Below, piece after piece: positions 32,695-45,517 of a stretch of DNA of 64,000 nucleotides. Source of the stretch: Spisula solida (Eukaryota; Mollusca; Bivalvia; Venerida; Mactridae); NCBI GenBank assembly GCA_947247005.1, contig OX365960.1, positions 18,503,533 through 18,567,532 of the forward strand. Direction: 5' to 3'. The position numbers and the translations under genes are program-made. Below the pieces are notes generated by a model. The model was not told the DNA's origin and did not search any database. It worked only from the letters and a program-made list of their open reading frames with translations. Positions within the stretch are counted from its first letter, which is position 1, and each line of letters starts with the position of its first letter.

Positions 32695-35600
32695 TTACGG
32701 TATAGCATCTTCTGTAGCTGATGAAGTTGTGGTCAGCGTTGATGTAGTTGAAGATGTTGTTGTCGGTATTGATATAGTTAAAGGTGTTGTTGTCGGCGTT
32801 GATGTAGTTGAAGAAGTTGTTGTCGGGATTGATGTAGTTGAAGAAGTTCTTGTGGGTGTTGATGTAGTTGAAGAAGTTATTGTCAGTGTTGACGTAGTTA
32901 AAGAAGTTGTAGGCGTTGGTGTAGTTGAAGAAGTTGCTGTCGGTGTTGACGTAGTAGAAGACGTTGTTGTCGGTGTTGAGGTAGTTGAAGAAGTTGTTGT
33001 GGGTGTTGATATAGTTGAAGAAGTTGTTGAAGGCGTTGATGTAGTTGAAGAGGTTGTTGTTGGTGTTGACGTAGTAGAAGACGTTGTAGGTGTTAATGTG
33101 GTTGCATAGGTTGTTGTCGGTGTTGATGTAGGTGAAGAAGTTGTTGTTGGTGTTGACGTAGATAAAGAAGTTGTTGTTGGTTTTGACGTAGTTAAAGAAG
33201 TTGTTGTTGGTGTTGATGTAGTTGAAGATGTTGTAGGTGGTTGAAAAGGTTTTTGTAGGTGTTGATGTAGTTGAAGAAGTTGTTGTTGGTGTTGACGTAG
33301 TTGAAGAAGTTGTTGTTGGTGTTGACGTAGAAGAAGAAGTTGTTGTAGGCGTTGATATAGTAAAAGGAGTTGTTGTAGGCGATGATGTAGTTGAAGAAGT
33401 TGTTGTAGGCGTTGATGTAGTTGAATAGGTTGTTGTAGGTGTTGATATAGTTGAAGAAGTTGTTGTAGGCGATGATGTAGTTGAAGAAGTTGTTGTAGGT
33501 GTTGATGTAGTTGAAGAAGTTGTTGTAGGTCTTGACGTAGATGAAGATGTTGTTGTCAGCGTTGATGTAGTTGAAGAAAGGGTTTTCGGCGTTGATGTAG
33601 TTGACGAAGTTGTTGTAGGTGTTGACGTAGTTGAAGAAGTTGTTGTAGGCGTTGATGTAGTTGAAGAAGTTGTTGTAGGCGTTGATGTAGTTGAAGAAGT
33701 GGTTATGGATGTTGACGTAGTAGAAGACGTTGTTGTCGGTGTTGACGTAGTTGAAGAAGTTGTTGTGGGTGTTGATGTAGTTGAAGAAGTTGTTGTAGGC
33801 GTTGATGTGATTGAAGAAGTTGTTGACGATGTTGATGTAGGTGACGAAGTTGTTGCGGGTGTTAACATAGGAGAAGCTGTTGTATGTGTTGATGAAGTTG
33901 AAGATGCTGTGGTCGGTGTTGATGAAGTTGAAGTACTTGTTGTTGGTGTTGACGTAGTAGAAGATGTTGTAGGTGATGATGTTGTTGAAAAGGTTATTGT
34001 CGGTGTTGATGTAGTTGAAGAAGTTGTTGTAGGCGTTGATGTAATTGAAGAAGATGTTGTGGGCGTTGATGCAGTTGATGAAGTTGTTATAGACGTTGAT
34101 GAAGTGGAAGATGTTGTTGTGGGTGTTGACGTAATTGAAGAAGTTGTTGTCGCTGTTGACGTAGTTAAAGAAATTGTTGTCGGTTTTGACGCTGTTGAAG
34201 AAGTTGTTGTGGGTGTTGACGTAGAAGAAGAAGTTGTAGGCGTTGATGTAGTTGAAGAAGTTGGTGTTGGTGTTGACGTAGTTGAAGAAGTTGTTGTAGG
34301 TGTTGACGTGGTAGAAGATGATGTAGAGGTTGATGCTGTTGAAGAGGATGTTGTCAGTGTCTATGTAGTTGAAGAAGTAGTTGTGGTAGTTGACGTAGTT
34401 GAAGATGTTGTAGGTGTTAATGTAGTAGAATATGTCATAGGTATTGATGTAGTTGAAAAGCTTGTTGTCGGAGTTGACGTAGTTGAAGAAGTTTTAGGTG
34501 TCAATGAAGTTGAAGAGGTTGTTGTCGGTGTTGACGTAGTTGAAGAAGTTGTTGTGGGTGTTGTCGTAGTTGAAGAAGTTTTTGTGGGTGTTAACGTAGT
34601 TGAAGAAATTGTTGTGGGTTTTGACGTATTTGAAGAAGTTGTTGCAGGCGTTGATGTAGTTAAAGAATTTGATGTAGGTGTTGATGTAGTTGAAGAAGTT
34701 GTCGGTGTTGATATAGATGAAGATGTTGTTGTAGGCGTTGATGTAGTTGAAGAAATTATTGTAGGCGTTGATGTAGATGAAGAAGTTGTTGTGGATGTTG
34801 AAGTAGAAGAAGAAGTTGTTGTCGGTGTTAACGAGGTTGAAGAAATTGTTGTGTGTTTTGACGTAGTTGAAGAAGTTGTTGCAGGCGTTGATGTAGTTAA
34901 ACGAGTTGTTGTAGGTGTTGATATAGTTGAAGATGTTGTTGTAGGCGTTGATGTAGTTGAAGAAGTTGTTGTAGGCGTTGATGTAGTTGAAGAAGTTGTT
35001 GTGGATGTTGAAGTAGAAGAAGAAGTTGTTGTGGATGTTGAAGTAGAAGAAGAAGTTGTTGTCGGTGTTAACGAGGTTGAAGAAATTGTTGTGTGTTTTG
35101 ACGTAGTTGAAGAAGTTGTTGCAGGCGTTGATGTAGTTAAACGAGTTGGTGTAGGTGTTGATATAGTTGAAGATGTTGTTGTAGGCGTTGATGTAGTTGA
35201 AGAAGTTGTTGTAGGCGTTGATGTAGTTGAAGAAGTTGTTGTGGATGTTGAAGTAGAAGAAGAAGCTGAGGTGTTGATGTAGTTGAAGAAGTTGTTGTTG
35301 GTGTTGACGTAGTTGGAGAAGTTGTAGAAGGCAATGATGTAGTTGAAGAAGTTGTTGTAGGCGTTGCTGAAATTGAAGAAGTTGTTGTAAGCGTTGATGT
35401 AGTTGTAGAAGTTGTTGTGGGTGTTGACGTAGTTGAAGACGTTGTAGTGGGTATTGACGTAGTTGAAGAAATTGTTGTCGGTTTTGACGCTGTTGAAGAA
35501 GTTGTTGTGGGTGTTGATGTTGAAGAATAAGTTGTAGGCGTTGATGTAGTTGAAGACGTTGTTGTTGGTGTTGACGTAGTTGAAGAAGTTGTTGTATGCG

Positions 35601-38600
35601 TTCATGTAGTTGAAGAAGTTGTTGTCGGTGTGACGTAGTAGAAGATGATGTAGGTGTTGATGTAGTTGAAGAAGTTGTTGTCGGTTTTGATGTAGTTGAA
35701 GATTTTGTTGTGGGTGTTGACGTAGTTGAAGAAGTTGTTGTAGGCGTTGATGTAGTTGAAGAAGTTGTTGTAGGCGATGAAGTAGTTGTAGATGTTCTTG
35801 TCGGTGTTAAAGTATTAGAAGACGTTGTTGTCGGTGTCGACGTAGTTGAAGAAGTTGTTGTGGGTGTTGATGCAGTTGAAAAAGTTGTTGTAGGCGTTGA
35901 TGTAGTTGAAGAAGTCGTTGTAGGCGATGAAGTACTTGAAGATGTTCTTGTCGGTGTTGACGTATTAGAAGACGTTGTTGTTGGTGTCGACGTAGTTGAA
36001 GAAGTTGTTGTGGTTGTTGATGTAGTTAAAGAAGTTGTACGAGAAGTAGGCGTAGATATAGTCGAATAAGTTGTTGAAGGCGTTGATATAGTTGAAGAAG
36101 TTGTTGTGGGTGTTGATGTAGTTAAAGAAGTTGTACGAGAAGTAGGCGTAGATGTAGTCGAATAAGTTGTTGTAGGCGTTGATATAGTTGAAGAAGTTGT
36201 TGTAGGCGTTGATGAAGTTGAAGAAATTGTTGTGGGTGTTGTTGTAGTTTAAGAAGTTGTTTCCGGTTTTTACGTAGTAGAAGACCTTGTTATCGGTGTT
36301 AACGTAGTTGAAGAAGTTGTTGTGGTTGTTGATGTAGTTAAAGAAGTTGTAGTAGGCGTAGATGTAGTTGAATACGTTGTACAAGGTTTTGATATAGTTG
36401 AATAACTTGTTGTAGGCGATGATGTAGTTGAAGACGTTGTTATTGGTGTTGACATAGTTGAAGATGTTGTTGTGGGTGTTAACGTAGTTGAAGAAATTGT
36501 TGTGGGTTTTGACGTATTTGAAGAAGTTGTTGCAGGCGTTGATCTAGTTAAAGAAGTTGTTGTAGGTGTTGATGTAGTTGAAGAAGTTATCGGTGTTGAT
36601 ATAGTTGAAGATGTTGTTGTAGGCGTTGATGTAGTTGAAGAAGTTGTTGTAGGCGTTGATGTAGTTGAAGAAGTTGTTGTGGATGTTGAAGTAGAAGAAG
36701 AAGTTGTTGTCGGTGTTAACGTAGTTGAAGACGTTGTTGTCTGTATTGACGTAGTTGGAGAAGTTGTTGAGGGTGTTGATGTAGTTGAAGAAGTTGTTGT
36801 AGGCGTTAATGTAGTTAAAGAAGTTGTTGTAGGCGTTGATGTAGTTGAAGAAGTTGTTGTGGGCGTTAATGTAGTTGGAGAAGTTGTTGTAGGCGTTGAT
36901 GAAGTCGAAGAGTTGTTGTAGGCGCTGATGTAGTTGAAGACGTTGTTGTGGGCGTTGATGAAGTTGAAGAAGTTGTTGTAGGCGTTGATGTCGTTGAAGA
37001 AGTTGTTGTCGGTGTTGACGTAGTAGAAGGCGTTGTTGTCGGTGTTGACGTAGTTGAAAAGTTGTTGTAGGTGTTGATGTAGTTGAAGAAGTTGTTGACG
37101 ATTTTGATAAAGTTAAAGAAGTTGTTGTCGGTATTGATGTAGTTGGAGAAGTTGTTGTAGGTGTTGATGTAGTTGAAGAAGTTGTTGTGGGCGTTGATGT
37201 AGTTAGAGAAGTTGTTGTAGGCGTTGATGAAGTTGCAGAAGTTGTTGCAGGCAATGACGTAGTTGAAGAAGTTGTTGTAGGCGATGAAGTAGTTGAAGAT
37301 GTTCTTGTCGGTGTTTACGTATTAGAAGACGTTGTTGTCGGTGTTGACGTAGTTAAAGAAGTTGTAGGCGTTGGTGTAGTTGAAGAAGTTGCTGTCGGTG
37401 TTGACGTAGTAGAAGACGTTGTTGTCGGTGTTGAGGTAGTTGAAGAAGTTGTTGTGGGTGTTGATATAGTTGAAGAAGTTGTTGAAGGCGTTGATGTAGT
37501 TGAAGAGGTTGTTGTTGGTGTTGACGTAGTAGAAGACGTTGTAGGTGTTAATGTGGTTGCATAGGTTGTTGTCGGTGTTGATGTAGGTGAAGAAGTTGTT
37601 GTTGGTGTTGACGTAGATAAAGAAGTTGTTGTTGGTTTTGACGTAGTTAAAGAAGTTGTTGTTGGTGTTGATGTAGTTGAAGATGTTGTAGGTGTTAATG
37701 TGGTTGAAAAGGTTTTTGTAGGTGTTGATGTAGTTGAAGAAGTTGTTGTTGGTGTTGACGTAGTTGAAGAAGTTGTTGTTGGTGTTGACGTAGAAGAAGA
37801 AGTTGTTGTAGGCGTTGATATAGTAAAAGGAGTTGTTGTAGGCGATGATGTAGTTGAAGAAGTTGTTGTAGGCGTTGATGTAGTTGAATAGGTTGTTGTA
37901 GGTGTTGATATAGTTGAAGAAGTTGTTGTAGGCGATGATGTAGTTGAAGAAGTTGTTGTAGGTGTTGATGTAGTTGAAGAAGTTGTTGTAGGTCTTGACG
38001 TAGATGAAGATGTTGTTGTCAGCGTTGATGTAGTTGAAGAAAGGGTTTTCGGCGTTGATGTAGTTGACGAAGTTGTTGTAGGTGTTGACGTAGTTGAAGA
38101 AGTTGTTGTAGGCGTTGATGTAGTTGAAGAAGTTGTTGTAGGCGTTGATGTAGTTGAAGAAGTGGTTATGGATGTTGACGTAGTAGAAGACGTTGTTGTC
38201 GGTGTTGACGTAGTTGAAGAAGTTGTTGTGGGTGTTGATGTAGTTGAAGAAGTTGTTGTAGGCGTTGATATAGTAAAAGGAGTTGTTGTAGGCGATGATG
38301 TAGTTGAAGAAGTTGTTGTAGGCGTTGATGTAGTTGAATAGGTTGTTGTAGGTGTTGATATAATTGAAGAAGTTGTTGTAGGTGTTGACGTAGATGCAGA
38401 TGTTGTTGTCAGCGTTGGTGTAGTTGAAGAAATTGTTGTCGGTGTTGACGTAGTTGAAGAAGTTGTTGCAGGCGTAGATGTAGTTAAAGAAGTTGTTGTA
38501 AGTGTTGATGTAGTTGAAGAAGTTGTCGGTTTAGATATAGTTGAAGATGTTGTTGTAGGCGTTGATTTATTTGAAGAAGTTGTTGTAGGCGTTGCTGAAG

Positions 38601-41600
38601 TTGTTGAAGTTGTTGTGGGTGTTGACGTAGTTGAAGAAGTTGTAGTGGGTATTGACGTAGTTGGAGAAGTTGTTGTTGGTGTTGACGTAGTTGAAGAAAT
38701 TGTTGTCGGTTTTGACGCTATTGAAGAAGTTGTTGCGGGTGTTGACGTTGAAGAAAAAGTTGTAGGCGATGATGTAGTAGAAGATGTTGTTATCAGCGTT
38801 GATGTAGTTGAAGAAAGGGTTCTCGGCGTTGATGTAGTTGAAGAAGTTGTTGTAGGCGTTGATGTGATTGAAGAAGTTGTTGTAGGCGTGGATGTAGTTG
38901 AAGAAGTTGTTGCAGGCGTTGATGTAGTTAAAGAAGTTGTTGTAGGCATTGATGTAGTTGAAGAAGTTGTTATAGGCGTTGGTGTAGTTAAAGAAGTTTT
39001 TGTTGGTGTTGACGTAGATGAAGAAGTTGTTGTAGGCGTTGATGTAGTTGAAGAAGTTGTTGTGGATGTTGACGTAGAATAAGTAGTTGTAGGTGTTGAT
39101 GTAGTTGAAGAAGTTGTTGTTGGTGTTGACGTAGTTAAAGAAGTTGTTGTATGCGTTGGTGTAGTTGAAGAAATTGTTGTCGGTGTTGACGTAGAATAAG
39201 TAGTTGTAGGTGTTGATGTAGTTGAAGAAGTTGTTGTTGGTGTTGACGTAGTTAAAGAAGTTGTTGTAGGCGTTGGTGTAGTTGAAGAAATTGTTGTCGG
39301 TGTTGACGTAGTAGAAGACGTTATTGTCGGTGTTGACGTAGTTGAAGAAGTTGTTGTAGGCGTTGATATCGTTAAAGAAGTTGTTGTAGGCGATGATGTA
39401 GATGAAGAAGTTGTTGTAGGTGTTGATGTAGTTAAAGAAGTTGTTGTTGGCGTTGATAAAATTGAAGAAGTTGTTGTAGGTGTTGATGTAGTTGAAGAAG
39501 TCGTTGTAGGTGTTGAGGTAGTAGAAGATGTTGTTGTCAGCGTTGATGTAGTTGAAGAAAGTGTTGTCGGCTTTGATGTAGTAGAAGAAGTTGTTGTAGG
39601 CGTTGATGTGATTGAAGAAGTTGTTGACGATGTTGATGTAGGTGACGAAGTTGTTGCGGGTGTTAACATAGGAGAAGCTGTTGTATGTGTTGATGAAGTT
39701 GAAGATGCTGTGGTCGGTGTTGATGAAGTTGAAGTACTTGTTGTTGGTGTTGACGTAGTAGAAGATGTTGTAGGTGATGATGTTGTTGAAAAGGTTATTG
39801 TCGGTGTTGATGTAGTTGAAGAAGTTGTTGTAGGCGTTGATGTAATTGAAGAAGATGTTGTGGGCGTTGATGCAGTTGATGAAGTTGTTATAGACGTTGA
39901 TGAAGTGGAAGATGTTGTTGTGGGTGTTGACGTAATTGAAGAAGTTGTTGTCGCTGTTGACGTAGTTAAAGAAATTGTTGTCGGTTTTGACGCTGTTGAA
40001 GAAGTTGTTGTGGGTGTTGACGTAGAAGAAGAAGTTGTAGGCGTTGATGTAGTTGAAGAAGTTGGTGTTGGTGTTGACGTAGTTGAAGAAGTTGTTGTAG
40101 GTGTTGACGTGGTAGAAGATGATGTAGAGGTTGATGCTGTTGAAGAGGATGTTGTCAGTGTCTATGTAGTTGAAGAAGTAGTTGTGGTAGTTGACGTAGT
40201 TGAAGATGTTGTAGGTGTTAATGTAGTAGAATATGTCATAGGTATTGATGTAGTTGAAAAGCTTGTTGTCGGAGTTGACGTAGTTGAAGAAGTTTTAGGT
40301 GTCAATGAAGTTGAAGAGGTTGTTGTCGGTGTTGACGTAGTTGAAGAAGTTGTTGTGGGTGTTGTCGTAGTTGAAGAAGTTTTTGTGGGTGTTAACGTAG
40401 TTGAAGAAATTGTTGTGGGTTTTGACGTATTTGAAGAAGTTGTTGCAGGCGTTGATGTAGTTAAAGAATTTGATGTAGGTGTTGATGTAGTTGAAGAAGT
40501 TGTCGGTGTTGATATAGATGAAGATGTTGTTGTAGGCGTTGATGTAGTTGAAGAAATTATTGTAGGCGTTGATGTAGATGAAGAAGTTGTTGTGGATGTT
40601 GAAGTAGAAGAAGAAGTTGTTGTCGGTGTTAACGAGGTTGAAGAAATTGTTGTGTGTTTTGACGTAGTTGAAGAAGTTGTTGCAGGCGTTGATGTAGTTA
40701 AACGAGTTGTTGTAGGTGTTGATATAGTTGAAGATGTTGTTGTAGGCGTTGATGTAGTTGAAGAAGTTGTTGTAGGCGTTGATGTAGTTGAAGAAGTTGT
40801 TGTGGATGTTGAAGTAGAAGAAGAAGTTGTTGTGGATGTTGAAGTAGAAGAAGAAGTTGTTGTCGGTGTTAACGAGGTTGAAGAAATTGTTGTGTGTTTT
40901 GACGTAGTTGAAGAAGTTGTTGCAGGCGTTGATGTACTTAAACGAGTTGGTGTAGGTGTTGATATAGTTGAAGATGTTGTTGTAGGCGTTGATGTAGTTG
41001 AAGAAGTTGTTGTAGGCGTTGATGTAGTTGAAGAAGTTGTTGTGGATGTTGAAGTAGAAGAAGAAGCTGAGGTGTTGATGTAGTTGAAGAAGTTGTTGTT
41101 GGTGTTGACGTAGTTGGAGAAGTTGTAGAAGGCAATGATGTAGTTGAAGAAGTTGTTGTAGGCGTTGCTGAAATTGAAGAAGTTGTTGTAAGCGTTGATG
41201 TAGTTGTAGAAGTTGTTGTGGGTGTTGACGTAGTTGAAGACGTTGTAGTGGGTATTGACGTAGTTGAAGAAATTGTTGTCGGTTTTGACGCTGTTGAAGA
41301 AGTTGTTGTGGGTGTTGATGTTGAAGAATAAGTTGTAGGCGTTGATGTAGTTGAAGACGTTGTTGTTGGTGTTGACGTAGTTGAAGAAGTTGTTGTATGC
41401 GTTCATGTAGTTGAAGAAGTTGTTGTCGGTGTGACGTAGTAGAAGATGATGTAGGTGTTGATGTAGTTGAAGAAGTTGTTGTCGGTTTTGATGTAGTTGA
41501 AGATTTTGTTGTGGGTGTTGACGTAGTTGAAGAAGTTGTTGTAGGCGTTGATGTAGTTGAAGAAGTTGTTGTAGGCGATGAAGTAGTTGTAGATGTTCTT

Positions 41601-43305
41601 GTCGGTGTTAAAGTATTAGAAGACGTTGTTGTCGGTGTCGACGTAGTTGAAGAAGTTGTTGTGGGTGTTGATGCAGTTGAAAAAGTTGTTGTAGGCGTTG
41701 ATGTAGTTGAAGAAGTCGTTGTAGGCGATGAAGTACTTGAAGATGTTCTTGTCGGTGTTGACGTATTAGAAGACGTTGTTGTTGGTGTCGACGTAGTTGA
41801 AGAAGTTGTTGTGGTTGTTGATGTAGTTAAAGAAGTTGTACGAGAAGTAGGCGTAGATATAGTCGAATAAGTTGTTGAAGGCGTTGATATAGTTGAAGAA
41901 GTTGTTGTGGGTGTTGATGTAGTTAAAGAAGTTGTACGAGAAGTAGGCGTAGATGTAGTCGAATAAGTTGTTGTAGGCGTTGATATAGTTGAAGAAGTTG
42001 TTGTAGGCGTTGATGAAGTTGAAGAAATTGTTGTGGGTGTTGTTGTAGTTTAAGAAGTTGTTTCCGGTTTTTACGTAGTAGAAGACCTTGTTATCGGTGT
42101 TAACGTAGTTGAAGAAGTTGTTGTGGTTGTTGATGTAGTTAAAGAAGTTGTAGTAGGCGTAGATGTAGTTGAATACGTTGTACACGGTTTTGATATAGTT
42201 GAATAACTTGTTGTAGGCGATGATGTAGTTGAAGACGTTGTTATTGGTGTTGACATAGTTGAAGATGTTGTTGTGGGTGTTAACGTAGTTGAAGAAATTG
42301 TTGTGGGTTTTGACGTATTTGAAGAAGTTGTTGCAGGCGTTGATCTAGTTAAAGAAGTTGTTGTAGGTGTTGATGTAGTTGAAGAAGTTATCGGTGTTGA
42401 TATAGTTGAAGATGTTGTTGTAGGCGTTGATGTAGTTGAAGAAGTTGTTGTAGGCGTTGATGTAGTTGAAGAAGTTGTTGTGGATGTTGAAGTAGAAGAA
42501 GAAGTTGTTGTCGGTGTTAACGTAGTTGAAGACGTTGTTGTCTGTATTGACGTAGTTGGAGAAGTTGTTGAGGGTGTTGATGTAGTTGAAGAAGTTGTTG
42601 TAGGCGTTAATGTAGTTAAAGAAGTTGTTGTAGGCGTTGATGTAGTTGAAGAAGTTGTTGTGGGCGTTAATGTAGTTGGAGAAGTTGTTGTAGGCGTTGA
42701 TGAAGTCGAAGAGTTGTTGTAGGCGCTGATGTAGTTGAAGACGTTGTTGTGGGCGTTGATGAGGTTGAAGAAGTTGTTGTAGGCGTTGATGTCGTTGAAG
42801 AAGTTGTTGTCGGTGTTGACGTAGTAGAAGGCGTTGTTGTCGGTGTTGACGTAGTTGAAAAGTTGTTGTAGGTGTTGATGTAGTTGAAGAAGTTGTTGAC
42901 GATTTTGATAAAGTTAAAGAAGTTGTTGTCGGTATTGATGTAGTTGGAGAAGTTGTTGTAGGTGTTGATGTAGTTGAAGAAGTTGTTGTGGGCGTTGATG
43001 TAGTTAGAGAAGTTGTTGTAGGCGTTGATGAAGTTGCAGAAGTTGTTGCAGGCAATGACGTAGTTGAAGAAGTTGTTGTAGGCGATGAAGTAGTTGAAGA
43101 TGTTCTTGTCGGTGTTTACGTATTAGAAGACGTTGTTGTCGGTGTTGACGTAGTTGAAGAAGTTGTTGTGGGTGTTGATGTAGTTGAAGTAGTTGTCGGT
43201 GTTGCTGTCGATGAAGAAGTTGTTGTAGGTGTTGATGTAGTTGAAAAGGTTATTGTCGGTGTTGACGTATTTGAAGATGTTGTAGGTGTTGATGTGGTTG
43301 AAGAA
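32695..43305 (-). pseudogene. Inverted mucin-like minisatellite, unit 2 (10.6 kb)
   Basis: This is the expanded version of 7339-11121. On the minus strand the Thr/Ser/Pro frame (SSTTSTPTTT repeats) is open for very long runs, for example about 948 codons from 40161 down to 37318. It ends ...SSATEDAIP and TAA at 32697-32695, then AATAAA. Interruptions include TAG at 40164 and 34363, TAA at 37317, an 8-bp deletion near 33236, and frame changes near 42850 and 41080. Taken literally no single mucin exon is intact. The Asn/Phe-rich and plus-strand VVVGVDVVEE frames (up to 527 codons at 33699-35282) are repeat shadows. Assembly errors in so repetitive a tract could have created some of the breaks. 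Confidence 0.6.
32893..43146. repeat. Higher-order duplication inside the minisatellite
   Basis: Block 1 (32893-37345) and block 2 (37346-43146) are successive near-identical copies. Matching landmarks are 4455-4463 bp apart in the first part and exactly 5801 bp apart in the rest (for example 35282 and 41083, 36921 and 42722). The difference is an extra segment of about 1338 bp at roughly 38275-39613, present only in block 2. Confidence 0.88.
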
Positions 43306-43374
43306 CTGCATGTAAAAAGCTTTTAAAAAAGTTTTCAAATAAGAAAAAATGACTTATCAATACATTCAATTTTA

Positions 43375-43880
43375 AGTCATTTATCCATATATTAATATAT
43401 CTTAGCTTTAATATTGATTATGAATAATGTCGAAATGATTTACTTTGTTGCTATGGTAATCTATTTCAAAAAAGTACTCTGATTGAGAAAAACGAGGAGT
43501 TAGTTGTTTAAAACAATAGTAGTCTTTTTCTAAATGTGAACATTTACAATTTGGATGTATATTTTAAAACTTAAAACATCATTCTAAAATTTGATACCAT
43601 TTTGACCAGTTTACGTCAAGAATTGATCAAATGCAGTATTTATAAAGTACTTGTTACAACGACGTCGAATAACGTTTGAATGACGCTTGCGACGTCACGC
43701 AAAAAAGGGTCTGAATAGGGCCTCAACTAAACAGTTGTAACGTCCTTAAAAAACATGTTATTAACAAAATTTCTTATGCATTTTACTCTATTGAGATTAC
43801 TCTTTTAGATAATAAAAAATCTCAAAATCAAATGTTTTATCAAAATAGCAGGTTTTCCTGGAGACTGTCTCATTTATATA
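43375..43880 (-). repeat. Left arm of a dispersed inverted repeat, unit 2
   Basis: Counterpart of 11195-11700. Inverted relative to 49765-50160. Confidence 0.72.
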
Positions 43881-44010
43881 GCACCCGTGAATATACGAGC
43901 TCATCCATCGTCCAATTAGATTATTTGTTATTTTATTCAGTCTTACAGTAAAATAAAGCAATGCACGAAGATCAATTAGCGCCTGGTCAATTGATATGTA
44001 CTACACATAC

Positions 44011-44062
44011 CTTTTACAAGATCGTATCCAAACAGTATCAAGGAAATGAGATGAACATCCAT
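44011..44062 (-). CDS. Signal-peptide-like exon on the minus strand, unit 2
   Basis: It encodes the same peptide as 11828-11879 (MDVHLISLILFGYDLVK), with donor GTATGT in phase 1. No change is seen between the units over this exon. Confidence 0.42.
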
Positions 44063-44388
44063 CTTAGCTTAATTCTTAGAAAACTTGTTGAAACAGTTTA
44101 CTACGGACACTCGAAGAAACCGGTCTTGATAAAGTCCCTTTCTTTCCTGACCGCGAGTGGCCGGATTTGGTTTTGATTTATCTATTAGCCACTGGTTGTT
44201 CATATGTGATCGATACGTCCGTATTTTAATACACTGGTTTTAATTTCCCTAATGTCTTATCTTTCCGTAGATCAGATAGGCATCATTGAACGACAAAATC
44301 TGAAAGGAATCTGTTTAATGTGCAATTGAATCTACCGACAGTATGTCGATAAGTCTAAGCAGTATTGACATACCACGTGGTATATTAC

Positions 44389-44550
44389 CTGAAATTGGAC
44401 GAAGAACGCAAGTAAAAAACTGTGAACAAAAGTTCGAAGTATTGTATTCTTTAACCGTTTGTAACGAGACATCGTCGACGCTCAAGCCGAGCAAAATCAA
44501 CGCTATTAATGCAACTGCGCTCGCCCAAGTAGAACGTACATCTTCGTGAA
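44389..44550 (-). CDS. Candidate exon with hydrophobic segment on the minus strand, unit 2
   Basis: 162 bp with phase 1 at both ends as in unit 1. The hydrophobic core AVALIALILLGL is unchanged. There are substitutions downstream (RQIS to RPIS, NVCS to NFCS). Donor TTTCAG before GTAATA is kept. Confidence 0.35.
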
Positions 44551-44824
44551 CTTCGAAGACGATACAACGCGTGGTTGTAACAATGTACCATGTATAGGTG
44601 GTGCAGTGTGTTCGAGGTTAAACTGGAACCGTTTTAAACATATTAAACTCTATCAGGTCAATAAATAACTCTGACTCTTACTTCAAATTTTCAAGCACAT
44701 GCTCTTCATCAGGAATTTTTAATTACTTCTTCTTATTTTTAAGTCACATCCATCTTGTTTATATTATAATGTTGTTATGACGTGACGGTAAACTTGGTTC
44801 TATCAGGTAAACTTTGTTTTGTAT

Positions 44825-45156
44825 GTTTATATCGGTCTTTCAGCGTGGACATTCAGCTTTTTGATTGCTGAAACTAGTTTATTCAGCTTTTATGACAGCT
44901 GGGACTATCGCGGATCATGTTCTCGTTGGGCTGTGTTTAAGGCATTGTATTGTGCCTTGTATGTTTTGTTAGGTCATTCAACGTGGGCATTCAGCTTTTT
45001 GATTTCTGAATCTATTCATTCAGCCTTTTGACAGCTGTGACTTGGGCAGATCATATTCTCGTTCGGTTGTGTATTGGGCATTGTATCCTGTATGCTTTTA
45101 TGTGTTCTGTGCTCGGCTGGCTAAGTTGAGTGCCACCTTCCCTGTCCGACTTAATA
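44825..45156 (+). repeat. Interspersed repeat family R, unit 2 copy a
   Basis: Counterpart of 12637-12975, with the internal duplication retained. Confidence 0.7.
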
Positions 45157-45221
45157 ATATATTTTTAGCTGGAAGTAAATGGACACGATATGAAATTGTG
45201 AAGCACATTCCATATATCAAA

Positions 45222-45296
45222 GGTGTTGTGGTGCAGTGGGTAATTGCACACTTCCTTCAAATTTAAGTTTTACAGTTGTAGGTTCGATCCCAACCA
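45222..45296 (+). ncRNA. tRNA-like Pol III module, unit 2
   Basis: Counterpart of 13039-13113. The A-box region TGGTGCAGTGGGTAATTGC and B box GGTTCGATCCC are unchanged, and a T-run follows. It is not a functional tRNA by its stems. Confidence 0.45.
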
Positions 45297-45517
45297 TTTT
45301 TTTATTACATATATCCAAGTTTTAAACTTCATAAAGTGTTATATCATATGTTGGAATATGCAGTAGTTACTGCTTTAATGAAATGACATTTCAATTAATA
45401 TTTCTTTATACTGTAGTGAATATATAATATAAATGTATGGCTATTGTATTGTAGATAAACATACTATAATTGAAAAGATACAACTTGGTAGATAAAGAAT
45501 GAATAGATTACAGACAA

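Noticed and set aside
33699..35282. Long plus-strand Val/Asp/Glu-rich ORFs (VVVGVDVVEE repeats), also at 8986-10032 and 39608-41083.
   Set aside because: They are the reverse complement of the Thr/Ser/Pro repeat. The repeat is a multiple of three and stop-free, so every frame is long, and no splice sites, leader or unique ends go with this frame.
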